Source of the DNA: Erythrobacter sp.
GTDB lineage: Bacteria > Pseudomonadota > Alphaproteobacteria > Sphingomonadales > Sphingomonadaceae
DNA length: 64,000 nucleotides
Direction: 5' to 3'
Assembly (NCBI GenBank): GCA_024642335.1
Contig: JAHEBH010000005.1
Coordinates: 26,652 to 90,651, forward strand
In this document: piece after piece, positions 1-8,341 of the stretch
Numbering within the stretch: position 1 is the stretch's first letter
How the letters are laid out: every line of letters starts with the position of its first letter
Notes under the pieces: model-generated
What the model was told of the DNA's origin: nothing
The model's input: only the letters and a program-made list of their open reading frames with translations
The model's database searches: none
Position numbers and translations under genes: made by a program

Positions 1-1
1 C

Positions 2-616
2 ACCGATGTGAAGAAGGGTGACCTGGCCGCACTTTCCGGGGCCTATGCACGGATCATCGAGGCAAGTCGCGGCGGGGTGCTTGGCCTGTTCACGGCGATC
101 CGGCGGCTGCGCGCCGTACATGGCCGCATTGCCGACCGTCTCGCCCGCGCCGGGCTGCCGTTGTTCGCCCAGCATGTCGATCCGATCGACACGGGCACGC
201 TGGTCGATATCTTCCGCGACGATCCGCGTTCCAGCCTGCTGGGAACCGATGCCTTGCGCGATGGTGTCGACGTGCCCGGCCATTCGCTGCGCTGCGTTGT
301 GATGGAGCAGGTCCCCTGGCCCAAGCCGAGTATCCTGCACCGTGCCCGCCGCGCGGCGAACGGTGGCAATGCCCATGATGACCGGATCATCCGTGCGCGT
401 CTGGCACAGGCTTTCGGTCGGCTCATCCGCAGCAAGGATGACCGGGGCTTTTTCATCGTGCTGTCTGCCGCCTTCCCCTCGCGTTTGCTCAGTGCATTCC
501 CGCAAGGCACTCCTGTCACCCGATTGACGCTGGAGGATGCTTTACAACATGTCGAAGCAGGTGTTTGGGTTTCCGCCCATAACCAAACCGAATCCGAGGA
601 TACGCAAGCGCGGTGA
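2..616 (+). CDS. DinG-like ATP-dependent DNA helicase, C-terminal fragment (5' end outside window)
   Basis: The frame is open to the left edge, so this is the last ~204 residues of a longer protein. The fragment carries late superfamily-2 helicase motifs of the XPD/DinG type: a GGVLGLFTAIRRLRAV segment, the SLLGTDALRDGVDVPG segment that couples ATP hydrolysis to DNA binding, and motif VI as QAFGRLIRSKDDRG with the arginine finger region. These enzymes unwind DNA 5' to 3'. The iron-sulfur cysteines and Walker A would lie upstream, so the exact subtype cannot be settled. Its stop overlaps the next start by 4 nt, which suggests translational coupling. The GTG at 8 is internal, not the true start. 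Confidence 0.8.
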   Translation, partial: TDVKKGDLAALSGAYARIIEASRGGVLGLFTAIRRLRAVHGRIADRLARAGLPLFAQHVDPIDTGTLVDIFRDDPRSSLLGTDALRDGVDVPGHSLRCVVMEQVPWPKPSILHRARRAANGGNAHDDRIIRARLAQAFGRLIRSKDDRGFFIVLSAAFPSRLLSAFPQGTPVTRLTLEDALQHVEAGVWVSAHNQTESEDTQAR

Positions 617-1143
617 AACTGCTGGGCCTCCTTCGCCATGCCAAATCCGACTGGGATGACATTTCCCGGCGAGATTTCGATCGCGGTCTAAATGCCCGCG
701 GACGCAAGGGTGCCGCGCTCATAGGCGAACACATCCGCAAGCACGGCGCGGCGTGGGATGCAATCCTTGCCAGTCCCGCTGAAAGGGTCAAACGCACATT
801 GGAGGCATCCGGCCTGGCGCAACCTGTTACCTTTGACGAGGCAGCCTATCTGTCAGATGCGGCCACGCTTTTCCGGTTGATCCGTGAACATGGGGGAGAG
901 GCAGAAGCGCTCCTGCTGGCGGCGCACAATCCCGGTCTGCAGGAACTTGTCCTCTCCCTCGTCGGTCCGGAGAACGAGAACCGCTGCTTCGACGAATTGA
1001 TGACAAAATATCCCACAGCGACATTCGCTGTTGTTGAACTGGATATCGATGATTGGAATGATTGCGCGCCGGGTTGCGGGCGCATCGTCCATTTCGCCCG
1101 CCCGCGCGACCTCGACCCCGAGCTGGGGCCAGAATACAACTGA
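613..1143 (+). CDS. SixA-like histidine phosphatase family protein
   Basis: A 176-residue protein of the histidine phosphatase (phosphoglycerate mutase-like) superfamily. The N-terminal LLGLLRHAKSDWDD carries the RH catalytic motif (His9), and AAHNPGLQEL around residue 101 supplies the second His. Together with the short length this matches the SixA subgroup, which removes phosphate from phosphohistidine in bacteria; the substrate here is unknown. The GTG start at 613 overlaps the preceding stop (GTGA), so it is probably co-translated with the helicase. It ends 15 nt before the convergent merR gene. Confidence 0.85.
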   Translation: MKLLGLLRHAKSDWDDISRRDFDRGLNARGRKGAALIGEHIRKHGAAWDAILASPAERVKRTLEASGLAQPVTFDEAAYLSDAATLFRLIREHGGEAEALLLAAHNPGLQELVLSLVGPENENRCFDELMTKYPTATFAVVELDIDDWNDCAPGCGRIVHFARPRDLDPELGPEYN

Positions 1144-1158
1144 ACGGGCGGCCCTTGG

Positions 1159-1542
1159 TCAGGCGGCAGCGAGCGCGTCCGACAGTCTTCCGCGAACCGC
1201 TTTCAGCCTGTCCAGAACATCGGCAGCGCGCGGTTCTGTATCCCGCACGATTTCCTCGCCTGCTGTTTGATCGCCACTCTCGATAACCTGCCGCGCGCCT
1301 TTCAACGTGTAGCCTTCGAGATTGATCAGGCGGTCGATCTCCGCAACCAACGCCACATCTTCCGGCCTGTAAAGGCGGCGCCCTCCGCTTCTCTTCAGCG
1401 GGCGAAGCATCGGGAACTGCTGTTCCCAATAACGCAGGATGTGCTGCTTGATACCGAACCCGCTCGCCACTTCGCCGATAGTGCGCATGGCATCGGGCGC
1501 CTTGCCGTCCGTGAAGAAGACAGAGGCCGATGGCTCGCTCAC
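1159..1542 (-). CDS. MerR family transcriptional regulator
   Basis: A 127-residue regulator with a MerR-type winged helix: [21 protein letters not shown] forms the HTH and [11 protein letters not shown] is the wing. A short C-terminal helical region follows with no cysteine cluster, so a metal-sensing role is not suggested. Its ATG overlaps the ihfA stop by 4 nt (ATGA), placing it last in the rpmF-plsX-fabH-ihfA-merR run. A MerR-type gene directly after ihfA is a familiar alphaproteobacterial arrangement. The ligand and targets are unknown. Confidence 0.85.
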   Translation of the reverse strand: MSEPSASVFFTDGKAPDAMRTIGEVASGFGIKQHILRYWEQQFPMLRPLKRSGGRRLYRPEDVALVAEIDRLINLEGYTLKGARQVIESGDQTAGEEIVRDTEPRAADVLDRLKAVRGRLSDALAAA

Positions 1543-1847
1543 GATCCCTCGGCGATCCTGTCTTTCAATTTCTGGCTGGCACGGAACGTCATGACCCTGC
1601 GCGGCGTGATCGGCACTTCCACACCCGTTTTGGGATTGCGGCCTATGCGTTCTTTCTTGTCGCGGAGCACGAAGCTTCCGAAGCCGGAAATCTTCACATT
1701 CTCGCCATCTGCCATGGCGTCACACATCTTGCTCAAGATCTCTTCGACCATGTCCAAGCTTTCCGAGCGCGAAAAACCCATCTTGCGGTTGATCGTCTCA
1801 GCCAGATCGGCACGGGTCAGAGTCCCAACGGATCGCATTGCGTCCAT
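1539..1847 (-). CDS. ihfA: Integration host factor subunit alpha
   Basis: A 102-residue DNA-bending protein of the HU/IHF family. [18 protein letters not shown] is the N-terminal helix pair, [17 protein letters not shown] the saddle, and [12 protein letters not shown] the arm whose proline intercalates into DNA. The residue pattern fits the alpha subunit, which pairs with IhfB encoded elsewhere. It acts as an architectural factor in recombination, replication and transcription. The first ATG (1847) gives a short N-terminal extension before TLTRADL; an internal Met at residue 4 is an alternative start. It is downstream of fabH with a 107-nt gap and overlaps merR. Confidence 0.93.
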   Translation of the reverse strand: MDAMRSVGTLTRADLAETINRKMGFSRSESLDMVEEILSKMCDAMADGENVKISGFGSFVLRDKKERIGRNPKTGVEVPITPRRVMTFRASQKLKDRIAEGS

Positions 1848-1954
1848 GCGTTCCTTCTCCTTTTTTCTACGCGGCCCGAAACAATAATGCAGGAATCACC
1901 GCCTCTTGGCAAGGTTACCGAGTGAGTTACCTTCCACAGCCGTGTACGCGGCTT

Positions 1955-2923
1955 CTAGACACGCAGCAGGCTGGCACCCCAAGTGAAACCACCGCCCATG
2001 GCTTCCAGCATCACGAGATCGCCGCGCTTGATCCGCCCGTCCTTCCAGGCGGTATCGAAAGCGAGTGGAACAGACGCAGCAGATGTGTTGGCGTGCTGGT
2101 CCACCGTCACCACGACCCGCTCCATCGGCAAGCCCAGTTTACGGGCCGTAGCGTCCAAAATGCGGAAGTTGGCCTGGTGCGGCACAACCCAATCGATTTC
2201 CTCTGCAGAATGGCCCGATTCGTCCAGAACGTCCTTCAGCACCTGAGCCAGGTTGACGACAGCGTGACGGAAGACCTCGCGCCCCTTCATTCTGAGCTTG
2301 CCGACGGTACCGGTCGTGGAAGGCCCGCCATCGGTATAGAGCAAGTCCTTGTGCTCGCCATCGGCGTGTAATTTGGTAGCCAGGATTCCCGGGCCACCTT
2401 CACTCTCGACCTCTTGCGCAGAGATAACCATCGCACCCGCACCATCACCAAAAAGGACGCAGGTCGACCGGTCTTCCCAATCGACGATCCGGCTCAAGGT
2501 CTCGGCGCCAATCACCAGTGCGTTGGTAGCCAGGCGATTCTTGAGCATCGAATCGGCCGCACCCAAGGCATAAAGAAAGCCCGAACAGACGGCGGCAACG
2601 TCGAAGGCCGCAAATCCTGCACCCCCCAGGCCCTTCTGAACGATCGTGGCGGTAGAGGGGAAGGTGACATCGGGCGTCGCAGTGGCAAGGATAAGGAGAT
2701 CGATATCCTTGATCGTCATGCCGGCATCATCAAGCGCAGCTTGCGCAGCCCTGATCGCCAAGCTGGAAGTAGTCTCGCCCTCACCGGCGATATAGCGCTG
2801 GGCGATGCCCGTCCGTTCGCGAATCCATTCGTCGCTGGTATCGACCTGCTTCGCAAGTTCCTCGTTGGTGACCAGCCTGCGCGGGAGCGCAGAGCCAACG
2901 CCTTTGAATACCGAACGGATCAC
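1955..2923 (-). CDS. fabH: Beta-ketoacyl-ACP synthase III
   Basis: A 322-residue condensing enzyme that starts fatty-acid synthesis by joining an acyl-CoA (usually acetyl-CoA) to malonyl-ACP. The catalytic triad is visible: Cys113 in [12 protein letters not shown], His near 249 in [11 protein letters not shown], and Asn near 279 in [12 protein letters not shown]. Length and the [10 protein letters not shown] segment are typical of FabH. Its start overlaps the plsX stop by 4 nt, the usual plsX-fabH coupling that ties phospholipid and fatty-acid initiation together. Confidence 0.96.
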   Translation of the reverse strand: MIRSVFKGVGSALPRRLVTNEELAKQVDTSDEWIRERTGIAQRYIAGEGETTSSLAIRAAQAALDDAGMTIKDIDLLILATATPDVTFPSTATIVQKGLGGAGFAAFDVAAVCSGFLYALGAADSMLKNRLATNALVIGAETLSRIVDWEDRSTCVLFGDGAGAMVISAQEVESEGGPGILATKLHADGEHKDLLYTDGGPSTTGTVGKLRMKGREVFRHAVVNLAQVLKDVLDESGHSAEEIDWVVPHQANFRILDATARKLGLPMERVVVTVDQHANTSAASVPLAFDTAWKDGRIKRGDLVMLEAMGGGFTWGASLLRV

Positions 2924-3972
2924 TTGGTACCGGCCCCATTCTCGCGCAATTTGTTTTCACCCAGCTCGGCAAGGTCGGCTGTAATGCGCTCTGTCAAATT
3001 TTCCTCCAGCAAACGGGCGGCCACTTCAACCGCATTGGCCACGCCTTGCGTGTTGGCGCTGCCATGCGACTTCACCACCACGCCATTGAGGCCCAGGAAC
3101 ACGCCGCCATTGTGGTTGTTCGGATCCAGATGGTGGCGCAGCAATTCGGTGGCCGGGCGCGAAACGAGGAAGCCGATCTTGGAACGCAGCGAGGAAGTGA
3201 AAGCGTTCCTGAGCAGGTCAGTGACAAAACGCGCAGAGCCTTCAATGGCCTTGAGCGCGATATTGCCCGAAAATCCGTCCGTGACGACCACGTCCACTTC
3301 GCCGCGATTGATCTTGTCGGCCTCGACAAAGCCCTGGAAGGCGAGCGAGAGGCCCGATGCTTCACGCAAGCGCGCGGCCGCTTCCTGCAGGTCGCCGGTA
3401 CCCTTGATATCTTCCGTACCGATATTGAGCAGGCGCACGCGCGGCGTATCCTTGCCCGTCACGATCCGCGAGTAGGCGGCGCCCATGATGGCGAACTGGA
3501 CGAGATTGCGCGCATCGCATTCGGTGTTGGCACCCAGATCAAGCATGACCACATCGTTATCGCCAAGCGTGGGCATGATCGCCGCCAATGCAGGGCGGTC
3601 GATACCCGGCATTGTCCGCAGCGCCAGCTTGCTCATCGCCATCAGTGCACCGGTGTTGCCCGCGCTGACTGCGGCTCCGCAATCGCCCGACTTCACGGCA
3701 TTGATGGCAAGGCCCATGCTGGTGGTCTTGGCGCGGCGCAGCGCCTGGGTAGGCCTTTCATCGCCTGCCACCACATCGTCGCAATGGAGAATCTCGGAAG
3801 CCCCGGCCATGCCGGGATGCTGGTCGAGCGCGGCCTTGATGCGCGCTTCGTCACCCACCAGCAGGAAATTGAATTGATCATGCCGACGACGTGCAAGCGC
3901 CGCGCCCGAGATCATGACGCGCACGCCTTCATCGCCGCCCATCGCATCAATAGCGATACGCGGCAGGCTCAT
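2920..3972 (-). CDS. plsX: Phosphate acyltransferase PlsX
   Basis: A 350-residue soluble enzyme that makes acyl-phosphate from acyl-ACP, the acyl donor for PlsY in glycerophospholipid synthesis. The N-terminus [12 protein letters not shown] is the family signature, and further blocks [14 protein letters not shown] and [14 protein letters not shown] are intact. It lies 26 nt downstream of rpmF and overlaps fabH, so the three are probably one transcript. No truncation or unusual residue was noticed. Confidence 0.96.
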   Translation of the reverse strand: MSLPRIAIDAMGGDEGVRVMISGAALARRRHDQFNFLLVGDEARIKAALDQHPGMAGASEILHCDDVVAGDERPTQALRRAKTTSMGLAINAVKSGDCGAAVSAGNTGALMAMSKLALRTMPGIDRPALAAIMPTLGDNDVVMLDLGANTECDARNLVQFAIMGAAYSRIVTGKDTPRVRLLNIGTEDIKGTGDLQEAAARLREASGLSLAFQGFVEADKINRGEVDVVVTDGFSGNIALKAIEGSARFVTDLLRNAFTSSLRSKIGFLVSRPATELLRHHLDPNNHNGGVFLGLNGVVVKSHGSANTQGVANAVEVAARLLEENLTERITADLAELGENKLRENGAGTK

Positions 3973-3998
3973 ACGCAGTCTTCCCCTTTAATGCGGGC

Positions 3999-4181
3999 TT
4001 AAATGCCCTTGGGCTCGACGATCTGGCGACCGTTATAGTGGCCGCAAGCGGGGCACAGATTGTGCGGACGCTTGAGCTCACCACAGTTGGAGCATTCGTG
4101 GAAGGCTTCAACCCTCAACGAATCATGGGCACGACGGTTACCGCGACGATGCGGAGATGTTTTTCTTTTAGGGACAGCCAT
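3999..4181 (-). CDS. rpmF: 50S ribosomal protein L32
   Basis: A 60-residue basic ribosomal protein. [20 protein letters not shown] is the typical N-terminus, and two CxxC pairs (CSNCGEL and CPACGHY) show that this is the zinc-binding form of L32. It is the first gene of the leftward rpmF-plsX-fabH-ihfA-merR run. A promoter-like sequence lies about 110 nt upstream. Confidence 0.97.
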   Translation of the reverse strand: MAVPKRKTSPHRRGNRRAHDSLRVEAFHECSNCGELKRPHNLCPACGHYNGRQIVEPKGI

Positions 4182-4291
4182 TGCGGCACCTGTTCCTTGA
4201 AAATGCTAAAACTGTTGGCAGCCGCCCTAGGGCAAGCACCTCCCCCGCGCAAGCGCGGTTTCCGGTGCCCTAAGATGCGGCGAAGGCGCGC

Positions 4292-4319
4292 GCTATAGAC
4301 CATTCTCGCGGCGTTGCAA
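4292..4319 (-). promoter_or_regulatory. Candidate promoter for the rpmF-plsX-fabH operon
   Basis: Read on the minus strand there is TTGCAA (4319-4314), a 16-bp spacer, and TATAGC (4297-4292), a fair match to a housekeeping sigma-70-type promoter. It lies about 110 nt upstream of rpmF, and no other candidate as good was seen in the 189-bp gap shared with the divergent MAPEG gene. The call rests on sequence resemblance only. Confidence 0.4.
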
Positions 4320-4370
4320 GCCATGAAGTCCTCCATTAGCACCTGCATCGGGACCCAAAGAGGAATTGTC

Positions 4371-4766
4371 ATGTTCGAACTTCAAATCACGCTGATTTCC
4401 GCCGCCGTCGCAGCACTCATCAATCTCTGGCTGGCGTTTCGCTGCGGGTCCGTAAGGGGCAAGGAAAAGATCATGCATGGCGATGGGGGAAATCCCATGC
4501 TGATGCGGCGAATGCGCGCCCAGGCCAATTTCGTGGAATACACGCCCTTCGCGCTGATACTGGTCGGTGCCCTGGAGGCGAGCGGATATGGCGGATGGCC
4601 CCTGGCTTTGGCCGCAGGCCTTTTCTTGCTGGGAAGAATCGCGCACGGCATCGGAATGGACAGCGAAGGTCCTGCCAAGCCGCGCATGATCGGCATGCTG
4701 CTGACATTGCCCATTCTGATCGCGCTAGCGGTGGCAGCTCTGCTGGCAGCCTTCGACATTATCTGA
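4371..4766 (+). CDS. MAPEG family membrane protein
   Basis: A 131-residue integral membrane protein with four hydrophobic segments. It matches the MAPEG family (membrane-associated proteins in eicosanoid and glutathione metabolism) through RMRAQANFVEYTPFALIL and the LGRIAHGIGM segment. Bacterial members are often glutathione-dependent, but the substrate cannot be read from sequence. The ATG at 4371 is chosen because AGAGGA lies 7-12 nt upstream; an upstream in-frame ATG at 4314 lacks a ribosome site and adds a non-conserved leader. Confidence 0.8.
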   Translation: MFELQITLISAAVAALINLWLAFRCGSVRGKEKIMHGDGGNPMLMRRMRAQANFVEYTPFALILVGALEASGYGGWPLALAAGLFLLGRIAHGIGMDSEGPAKPRMIGMLLTLPILIALAVAALLAAFDII

Positions 4767-4783
4767 GGGTTCTGGCGCGGCCC

Positions 4784-5455
4784 TCAGTGCTTGCTGAGCG
4801 CCGCGTCACCGACAAAGGGGTTGGTCTGCCGTTCCTGACCGAACGTGCTCGGCTGACCATGGCCGGGCACGAAAGTCACCTCGTTCCCCAGCGGCCAGAG
4901 TTTGCCTGTTATTGCGTCGATCAGGTCCTGATGATTGCTCATGGGGAAATCGGTACGGCCGATAGACCCCTGGAACAGCACGTCGCCCACAAAGGCAAAC
5001 TTGGTCTGCGGGTGGAAGAAGACCACGTGCCCCGGCGTATGTCCCGGGCAGTGGATCACCTGCATCTCGATCTCGCCGAAAGAGACCGTGTCGCCATCCT
5101 TCAGCCAGCGATCGGGCTCGAAGATCTCGCAATGCATCTGGAAACGCGGCCCGTCGTCCTCAAGACGGCTGATCCAGAAACGGTCATCCTCATGCGGCCC
5201 TTCGACCGGCAGGCCCAGTTCCTTCGCCAGCATGCCCGCCTGGCCGCAATGATCGGCATGGCCGTGGGTGAGGAGGATCTTCTCCACCCTCACGCCGGAT
5301 CGCGCAATCGCATCCTTGAGCTTGTCGAGATCGCCACCCGGATCGATCAACGCCCCGCGCATGGACTTCGAACACCAGACCAGAGAGCAATTCTGCTGGA
5401 ATGCTGTGACGGGAATGATGGCAGCACGTAAGGGGGATTTCTGGGCTTCGCTCAT
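4784..5455 (-). CDS. Metallo-beta-lactamase fold hydrolase (glyoxalase II-like)
   Basis: A 223-residue hydrolase with the full set of metal ligands: THGHADHCG (residues 63-71), HCPGHTPGH, the bridging Asp in FVGDVLF, and His in VPGHGQPS. The order and spacing fit the YcbL/glyoxalase-II-like branch of the MBL fold, which hydrolyses thioesters such as hydroxyacylglutathione. The glutathione-binding C-terminal domain of true GloB is absent, so the substrate is open. It is 29 nt downstream of the S24 repressor gene and could be read from the same promoter. Confidence 0.85.
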   Translation of the reverse strand: MSEAQKSPLRAAIIPVTAFQQNCSLVWCSKSMRGALIDPGGDLDKLKDAIARSGVRVEKILLTHGHADHCGQAGMLAKELGLPVEGPHEDDRFWISRLEDDGPRFQMHCEIFEPDRWLKDGDTVSFGEIEMQVIHCPGHTPGHVVFFHPQTKFAFVGDVLFQGSIGRTDFPMSNHQDLIDAITGKLWPLGNEVTFVPGHGQPSTFGQERQTNPFVGDAALSKH

Positions 5456-5484
5456 ACAGGCTTAGTGGCAAGCTGGCGGGACAA

Positions 5485-6111
5485 TTACAATCGCCCGCTC
5501 TTCCAGACGACTCGGCCGACGATTGCGAAATCGCTGCCTTCCACCGAAATCGGCGGGTAGGCGAGGTTCTGGCTGAGCAGGGAAAAGCGCCCTCCGCCCT
5601 GCGATGCGACGCGCTTGACCAGCAAATTATCGTCCATGCGCACGACATAGATGCCATCGCGAAAGGCCTTGGGGCTCAGATCCACCAATAAATCGTCGCC
5701 TTCGCGCAGCAATGGCTCCATCGAATCGCCGATCACGCGAACGGCGGATAACTTGGCGGGTTCCAGCCCCTGTTCGCGCAGCCATTTGTGCGAGAAGCGG
5801 AAGGCATCGAAGACAAGCTCCTCCCCGTTGGCTGCACCCGGCCCGGCAGAGGTTTCTACCGCCAGTCGCGGCACATCGATCCAATCACGATCCATTTCGT
5901 AGGAGTTTTCCTGCGCCGCACCCAATTCCACCTCGGAGACACCAAAGAAGCGAGCCAGCTTTCGGCGATCCTCCTCCTCCAGCTTTCGCGGGCTACCTTT
6001 GGAAATATATTGCTGCAAATACGTACTATTACGACCCAGCATACGCGAAAGTGAAGCAAGACTGCTGCCCTTTGCCCTGGCCAATTCGGCGAGCCGTTCC
6101 TTTGGTGTCAT
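5485..6111 (-). CDS. S24/LexA-type self-cleaving repressor (CI-like)
   Basis: A 208-residue protein. An N-terminal helix-turn-helix (GSSLASLSRMLGRNSTYLQQ, residues 15-34) is joined to a C-terminal S24 peptidase domain. The catalytic Ser130 sits in GDSMEP and the Lys166 in DNLLVKRVA; an Ala-Gly pair at residues 89-90 (ETSAGPG) is a plausible self-cleavage site. This is the layout of phage CI and LexA-like repressors that are inactivated by RecA filaments after DNA damage. No phage genes lie nearby. It is divergent from two small genes, and a TCCTA-N6-TAGGA dyad lies between them. Confidence 0.85.
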   Translation of the reverse strand: MTPKERLAELARAKGSSLASLSRMLGRNSTYLQQYISKGSPRKLEEEDRRKLARFFGVSEVELGAAQENSYEMDRDWIDVPRLAVETSAGPGAANGEELVFDAFRFSHKWLREQGLEPAKLSAVRVIGDSMEPLLREGDDLLVDLSPKAFRDGIYVVRMDDNLLVKRVASQGGGRFSLLSQNLAYPPISVEGSDFAIVGRVVWKSGRL

Positions 6112-6142
6112 GTTCCATTTCCTGCATCGCGAAGAAATTTCT

Positions 6143-6176
6143 TCCTATACGATGTAATTTTCCTAGACAAGTAGGA
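6143..6176. promoter_or_regulatory. Candidate operator between the S24 repressor and the divergent small genes
   Basis: A perfect inverted repeat TCCTA-GACAAG-TAGGA occupies 6161-6176, and a further TTCCTATAC copy of the left half lies at 6142-6150, 18 bp away. The flanks ATTTTC (6157-6162) and GAAAAT (6180-6185) also mirror each other. The site lies in the 138-bp gap between the divergent starts, where a CI-like repressor would be expected to bind. Inferred from position and symmetry; no binding data. Confidence 0.45.
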
Positions 6177-6249
6177 TTTGAAAATTCAGCAATGAACTCA
6201 GGCGATTCGCCGCCCAGCGATGAACGGATTTCCAAGGAGGGTACCTGCA

Positions 6250-6438
6250 ATGCTGATTCGCAAGATCGAAGTCTTCCTGCGCCGGACGGGAATGCCGGCC
6301 ACCAAGTTCGGCCGCCTCGCCGCCAAGGACCCCCGCTTCGTGCTCGACTTGCGCAACGGCCGCCTGCCGCGTGCAGCAACGGAAATACGCGTGGAACATT
6401 TCATGAACGAATACCGGGAGCGTACCCATGCATATTGA
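6250..6438 (+). CDS. Small HTH-like protein (possible Cro-like partner)
   Basis: A 62-residue basic protein. The ATG at 6250 has a strong AAGGAGGG site upstream (from 6232); an upstream in-frame ATG at 6220 would place that ribosome site inside the gene. Residues 17-37 (ATKFGRLAAKDPRFVLDLRN) read like helix-turn-helix of the lambda-repressor fold, with a GRLPR stretch after the recognition helix. It is divergent from an S24 repressor and overlaps the next gene by 11 nt. Function is inferred from fold resemblance and position; no named family is claimed. Confidence 0.6.
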   Translation: MLIRKIEVFLRRTGMPATKFGRLAAKDPRFVLDLRNGRLPRAATEIRVEHFMNEYRERTHAY

Positions 6439-6784
6439 AGTCAAAGCCTCCCCCCAACCTCCGCACACCAGGCGCCGCACACCGGGAGAAAAACTGGTCG
6501 AAGCACTGCTGGAACTTGCCCAAGGCCAGGGAACAATCACGCGCCACGCCGAAAAGAGCTGGGCCAGCATCACCTTCGCCGGGACGCGGCATCGCGTGGA
6601 CTTGAAATTCGAAGGCGTCGATGCGGTGGAAGCGGGAGAGTGCTTCATCGCCTTCCTGCCGGAGCATGAATTCACCATACCAGGGCAGATAGTCGCAGAT
6701 GCTTCCGTGGTGGAGGTCGACCACCGGCTCTACCCGCCGCTGATGCTGGTCAGCTGCGAATTGCTGCTGCTGGAGGAGGGTTGA
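6428..6784 (+). CDS. Hypothetical protein paired with the HTH-like small protein
   Basis: A 118-residue protein with no recognised domain. It has a proline- and arginine-rich N-terminus (PQPPHTRRRTPGEK), then an alpha/beta-looking body with alternating hydrophobic residues, and an acidic LLLLEEG end. There is no signal peptide, membrane segment or cysteine. It overlaps the upstream HTH-like gene by 11 nt, so the two are co-translated. The pairing with a repressor module hints at an effector or modulator role, but nothing in the sequence states one. Confidence 0.6.
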   Translation: MHIEVKASPQPPHTRRRTPGEKLVEALLELAQGQGTITRHAEKSWASITFAGTRHRVDLKFEGVDAVEAGECFIAFLPEHEFTIPGQIVADASVVEVDHRLYPPLMLVSCELLLLEEG

Positions 6785-6904
6785 GCCAAACATCGGGCCA
6801 CGATAGTGCCCCGCAAGGGCGAACGCCCGCCCGCAGGCGCCCCGCAGCGAAGCGGAGGGAATAGCGCAGAGGATGTGAGGCCGGGATGGACCTCACCAGA
6901 CAAA
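6785..6904. other. GC-rich spacer with hairpins between convergent genes
   Basis: The 120-bp gap between a rightward and a leftward gene end holds two small perfect hairpins: GGGCG-AA-CGCCC at 6817-6828 and GTGAGG-N10-CCTCAC at 6875-6896. Neither has a following T-run, so if they terminate transcription they do so weakly or with Rho. Confidence 0.4.
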
Positions 6905-8341
6905 CTATACCCGCCGGATCACCAGGTTCCTGATCTCGGTCATGTCTTCCATGGCAAAGCGGATGCCTTCTCGGCCAAGACCGGAATCCTTCACCCCGCC
7001 ATAGGGCATGTTGTCGACGCGGTAGGAAGAGACATCGTTCACCACCACGCCGCCGACATCAAGCACGTCCCAGGCTTCCAGCACCTTGTGGATGTCGCTG
7101 GTAAAGATGCCCGCCTGCAGTCCGAACTTTGAATTGTTGACCTCTGCCAGCGCTTCGTCCCAGTCGGAGAATTTGGAGAGGTTCGCCAGCGGGCCGAATG
7201 CCTCCTCGGTCACAGCATCGCAGGACGGGTTCACGCCTTCGAGCAGCGTTGCCTCCAGCATCGCGCCTTCCAGCCCGCCACCGCAGAGCAGCGTTGCGCC
7301 ATCGGCGACGGCGGCATCGATCCAGCCCTTGAGGCGGGTGGCCTCCTTCACCGAAATCATCGGACCGATGAAGGTGCTGCGGTCCTTGGGATTGCCTGCC
7401 TTGAGCGTCCTGGTCTTCGCGACGAGCAGGTCCTTGAAGGCATCATATATCTCCTCGTGGATGATGATGCGCTGCACGCCAATGCAGCTCTGGCCGCTCT
7501 GGTAGAAGGCGCCGAAGATGATGCGATCAACCGCGTGGGCGAGGTCGGCATACTTGTCCACGATCACCGCTGCATTGCCGCCCAGTTCCAGCACCACGGG
7601 CTTCTTGCCCGCCTTGGCCTTGAGCGCCCAGCCAACGGCGGGCGAACCGGTGAAGCTGAGCAGCTTCAGCCGCTCGTCAGTGGTGAACAAATCCGCCCCG
7701 TCACGGCTGGCTGGCAGGATGGAAAAGGCGCCTTCAGGCAGCACATCACATTCCGACAGCACCTCGCCCATAATGATCGCGCCGAGCGGCGTCATGCTGG
7801 CGGGCTTCATCACGAAGGGGCAGCCCACCGCGATGGCAGGCGCAATCTTGTGCGCAGCCAGGTTGAGCGGGAAGTTGAAGGGCGAGATAAAGCTGCACGG
7901 CCCAATCGGCACCCGCTTCCACATGCCCATATAGCCTTTGGCGCGCGGGGAAATGTCGAGCGGCTGGACTTCACCGTAATTGCGTGTCGCCTCCTCTGCA
8001 GCGATGCCAAAGGTATCGATCAGGCGGCCAACCTCGCCTTCGGCATCGTTGATCGGCTTGCCTGCCTCCACGCACAGCGCATAGGCCAGTTCGTCGAATC
8101 GCTCCTTGAAACGAGCGACGCAGTGATTGAGCACATCGCGCTTTTCATAGCTCGCCAGCCGCGCCATTGGTTCTGCCGCACGGGTCGCACCGGCAATTGC
8201 CTCCTCGATCACATCGGGCGTGGCCAGCGCAGTGCGGAAGGCGACTTCGCCAGTATATTTGTCCGTCACCTCGAGGTCGGCATTGGGCTGCGCGGCCTTG
8301 TTGTTGAGGTAGAGCGGATAGGTGTCCTTGAGAGCGACCAT
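6905..8341 (-). CDS. NAD(P)-dependent aldehyde dehydrogenase
   Basis: A 478-residue enzyme of the ALDH superfamily that oxidises an aldehyde to the acid. Catalytic residues are visible: Asn156 in FNFP, the general base Glu252 in VLELGGN, and the nucleophile Cys286 in GQSCIGVQR. A longer reading from 8446 runs inside the upstream gene; the ATG at 8341 overlaps the upstream stop by 4 nt (ATGA) and starts at VALKDTYPLYLNN, the normal N-terminus for the family. It is translationally coupled to a ThDP-dependent enzyme, which suggests that the latter makes its aldehyde substrate. Confidence 0.9.
   Translation of the reverse strand: MVALKDTYPLYLNNKAAQPNADLEVTDKYTGEVAFRTALATPDVIEEAIAGATRAAEPMARLASYEKRDVLNHCVARFKERFDELAYALCVEAGKPINDAEGEVGRLIDTFGIAAEEATRNYGEVQPLDISPRAKGYMGMWKRVPIGPCSFISPFNFPLNLAAHKIAPAIAVGCPFVMKPASMTPLGAIIMGEVLSECDVLPEGAFSILPASRDGADLFTTDERLKLLSFTGSPAVGWALKAKAGKKPVVLELGGNAAVIVDKYADLAHAVDRIIFGAFYQSGQSCIGVQRIIIHEEIYDAFKDLLVAKTRTLKAGNPKDRSTFIGPMISVKEATRLKGWIDAAVADGATLLCGGGLEGAMLEATLLEGVNPSCDAVTEEAFGPLANLSKFSDWDEALAEVNNSKFGLQAGIFTSDIHKVLEAWDVLDVGGVVVNDVSSYRVDNMPYGGVKDSGLGREGIRFAMEDMTEIRNLVIRRV

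Noticed and set aside
1938..1953. AGCCG-TGTACG-CGGCT hairpin just after the fabH stop
   Set aside because: Short stem with no T-run on the minus strand, and the run appears to continue into ihfA, so it is not listed as a terminator.
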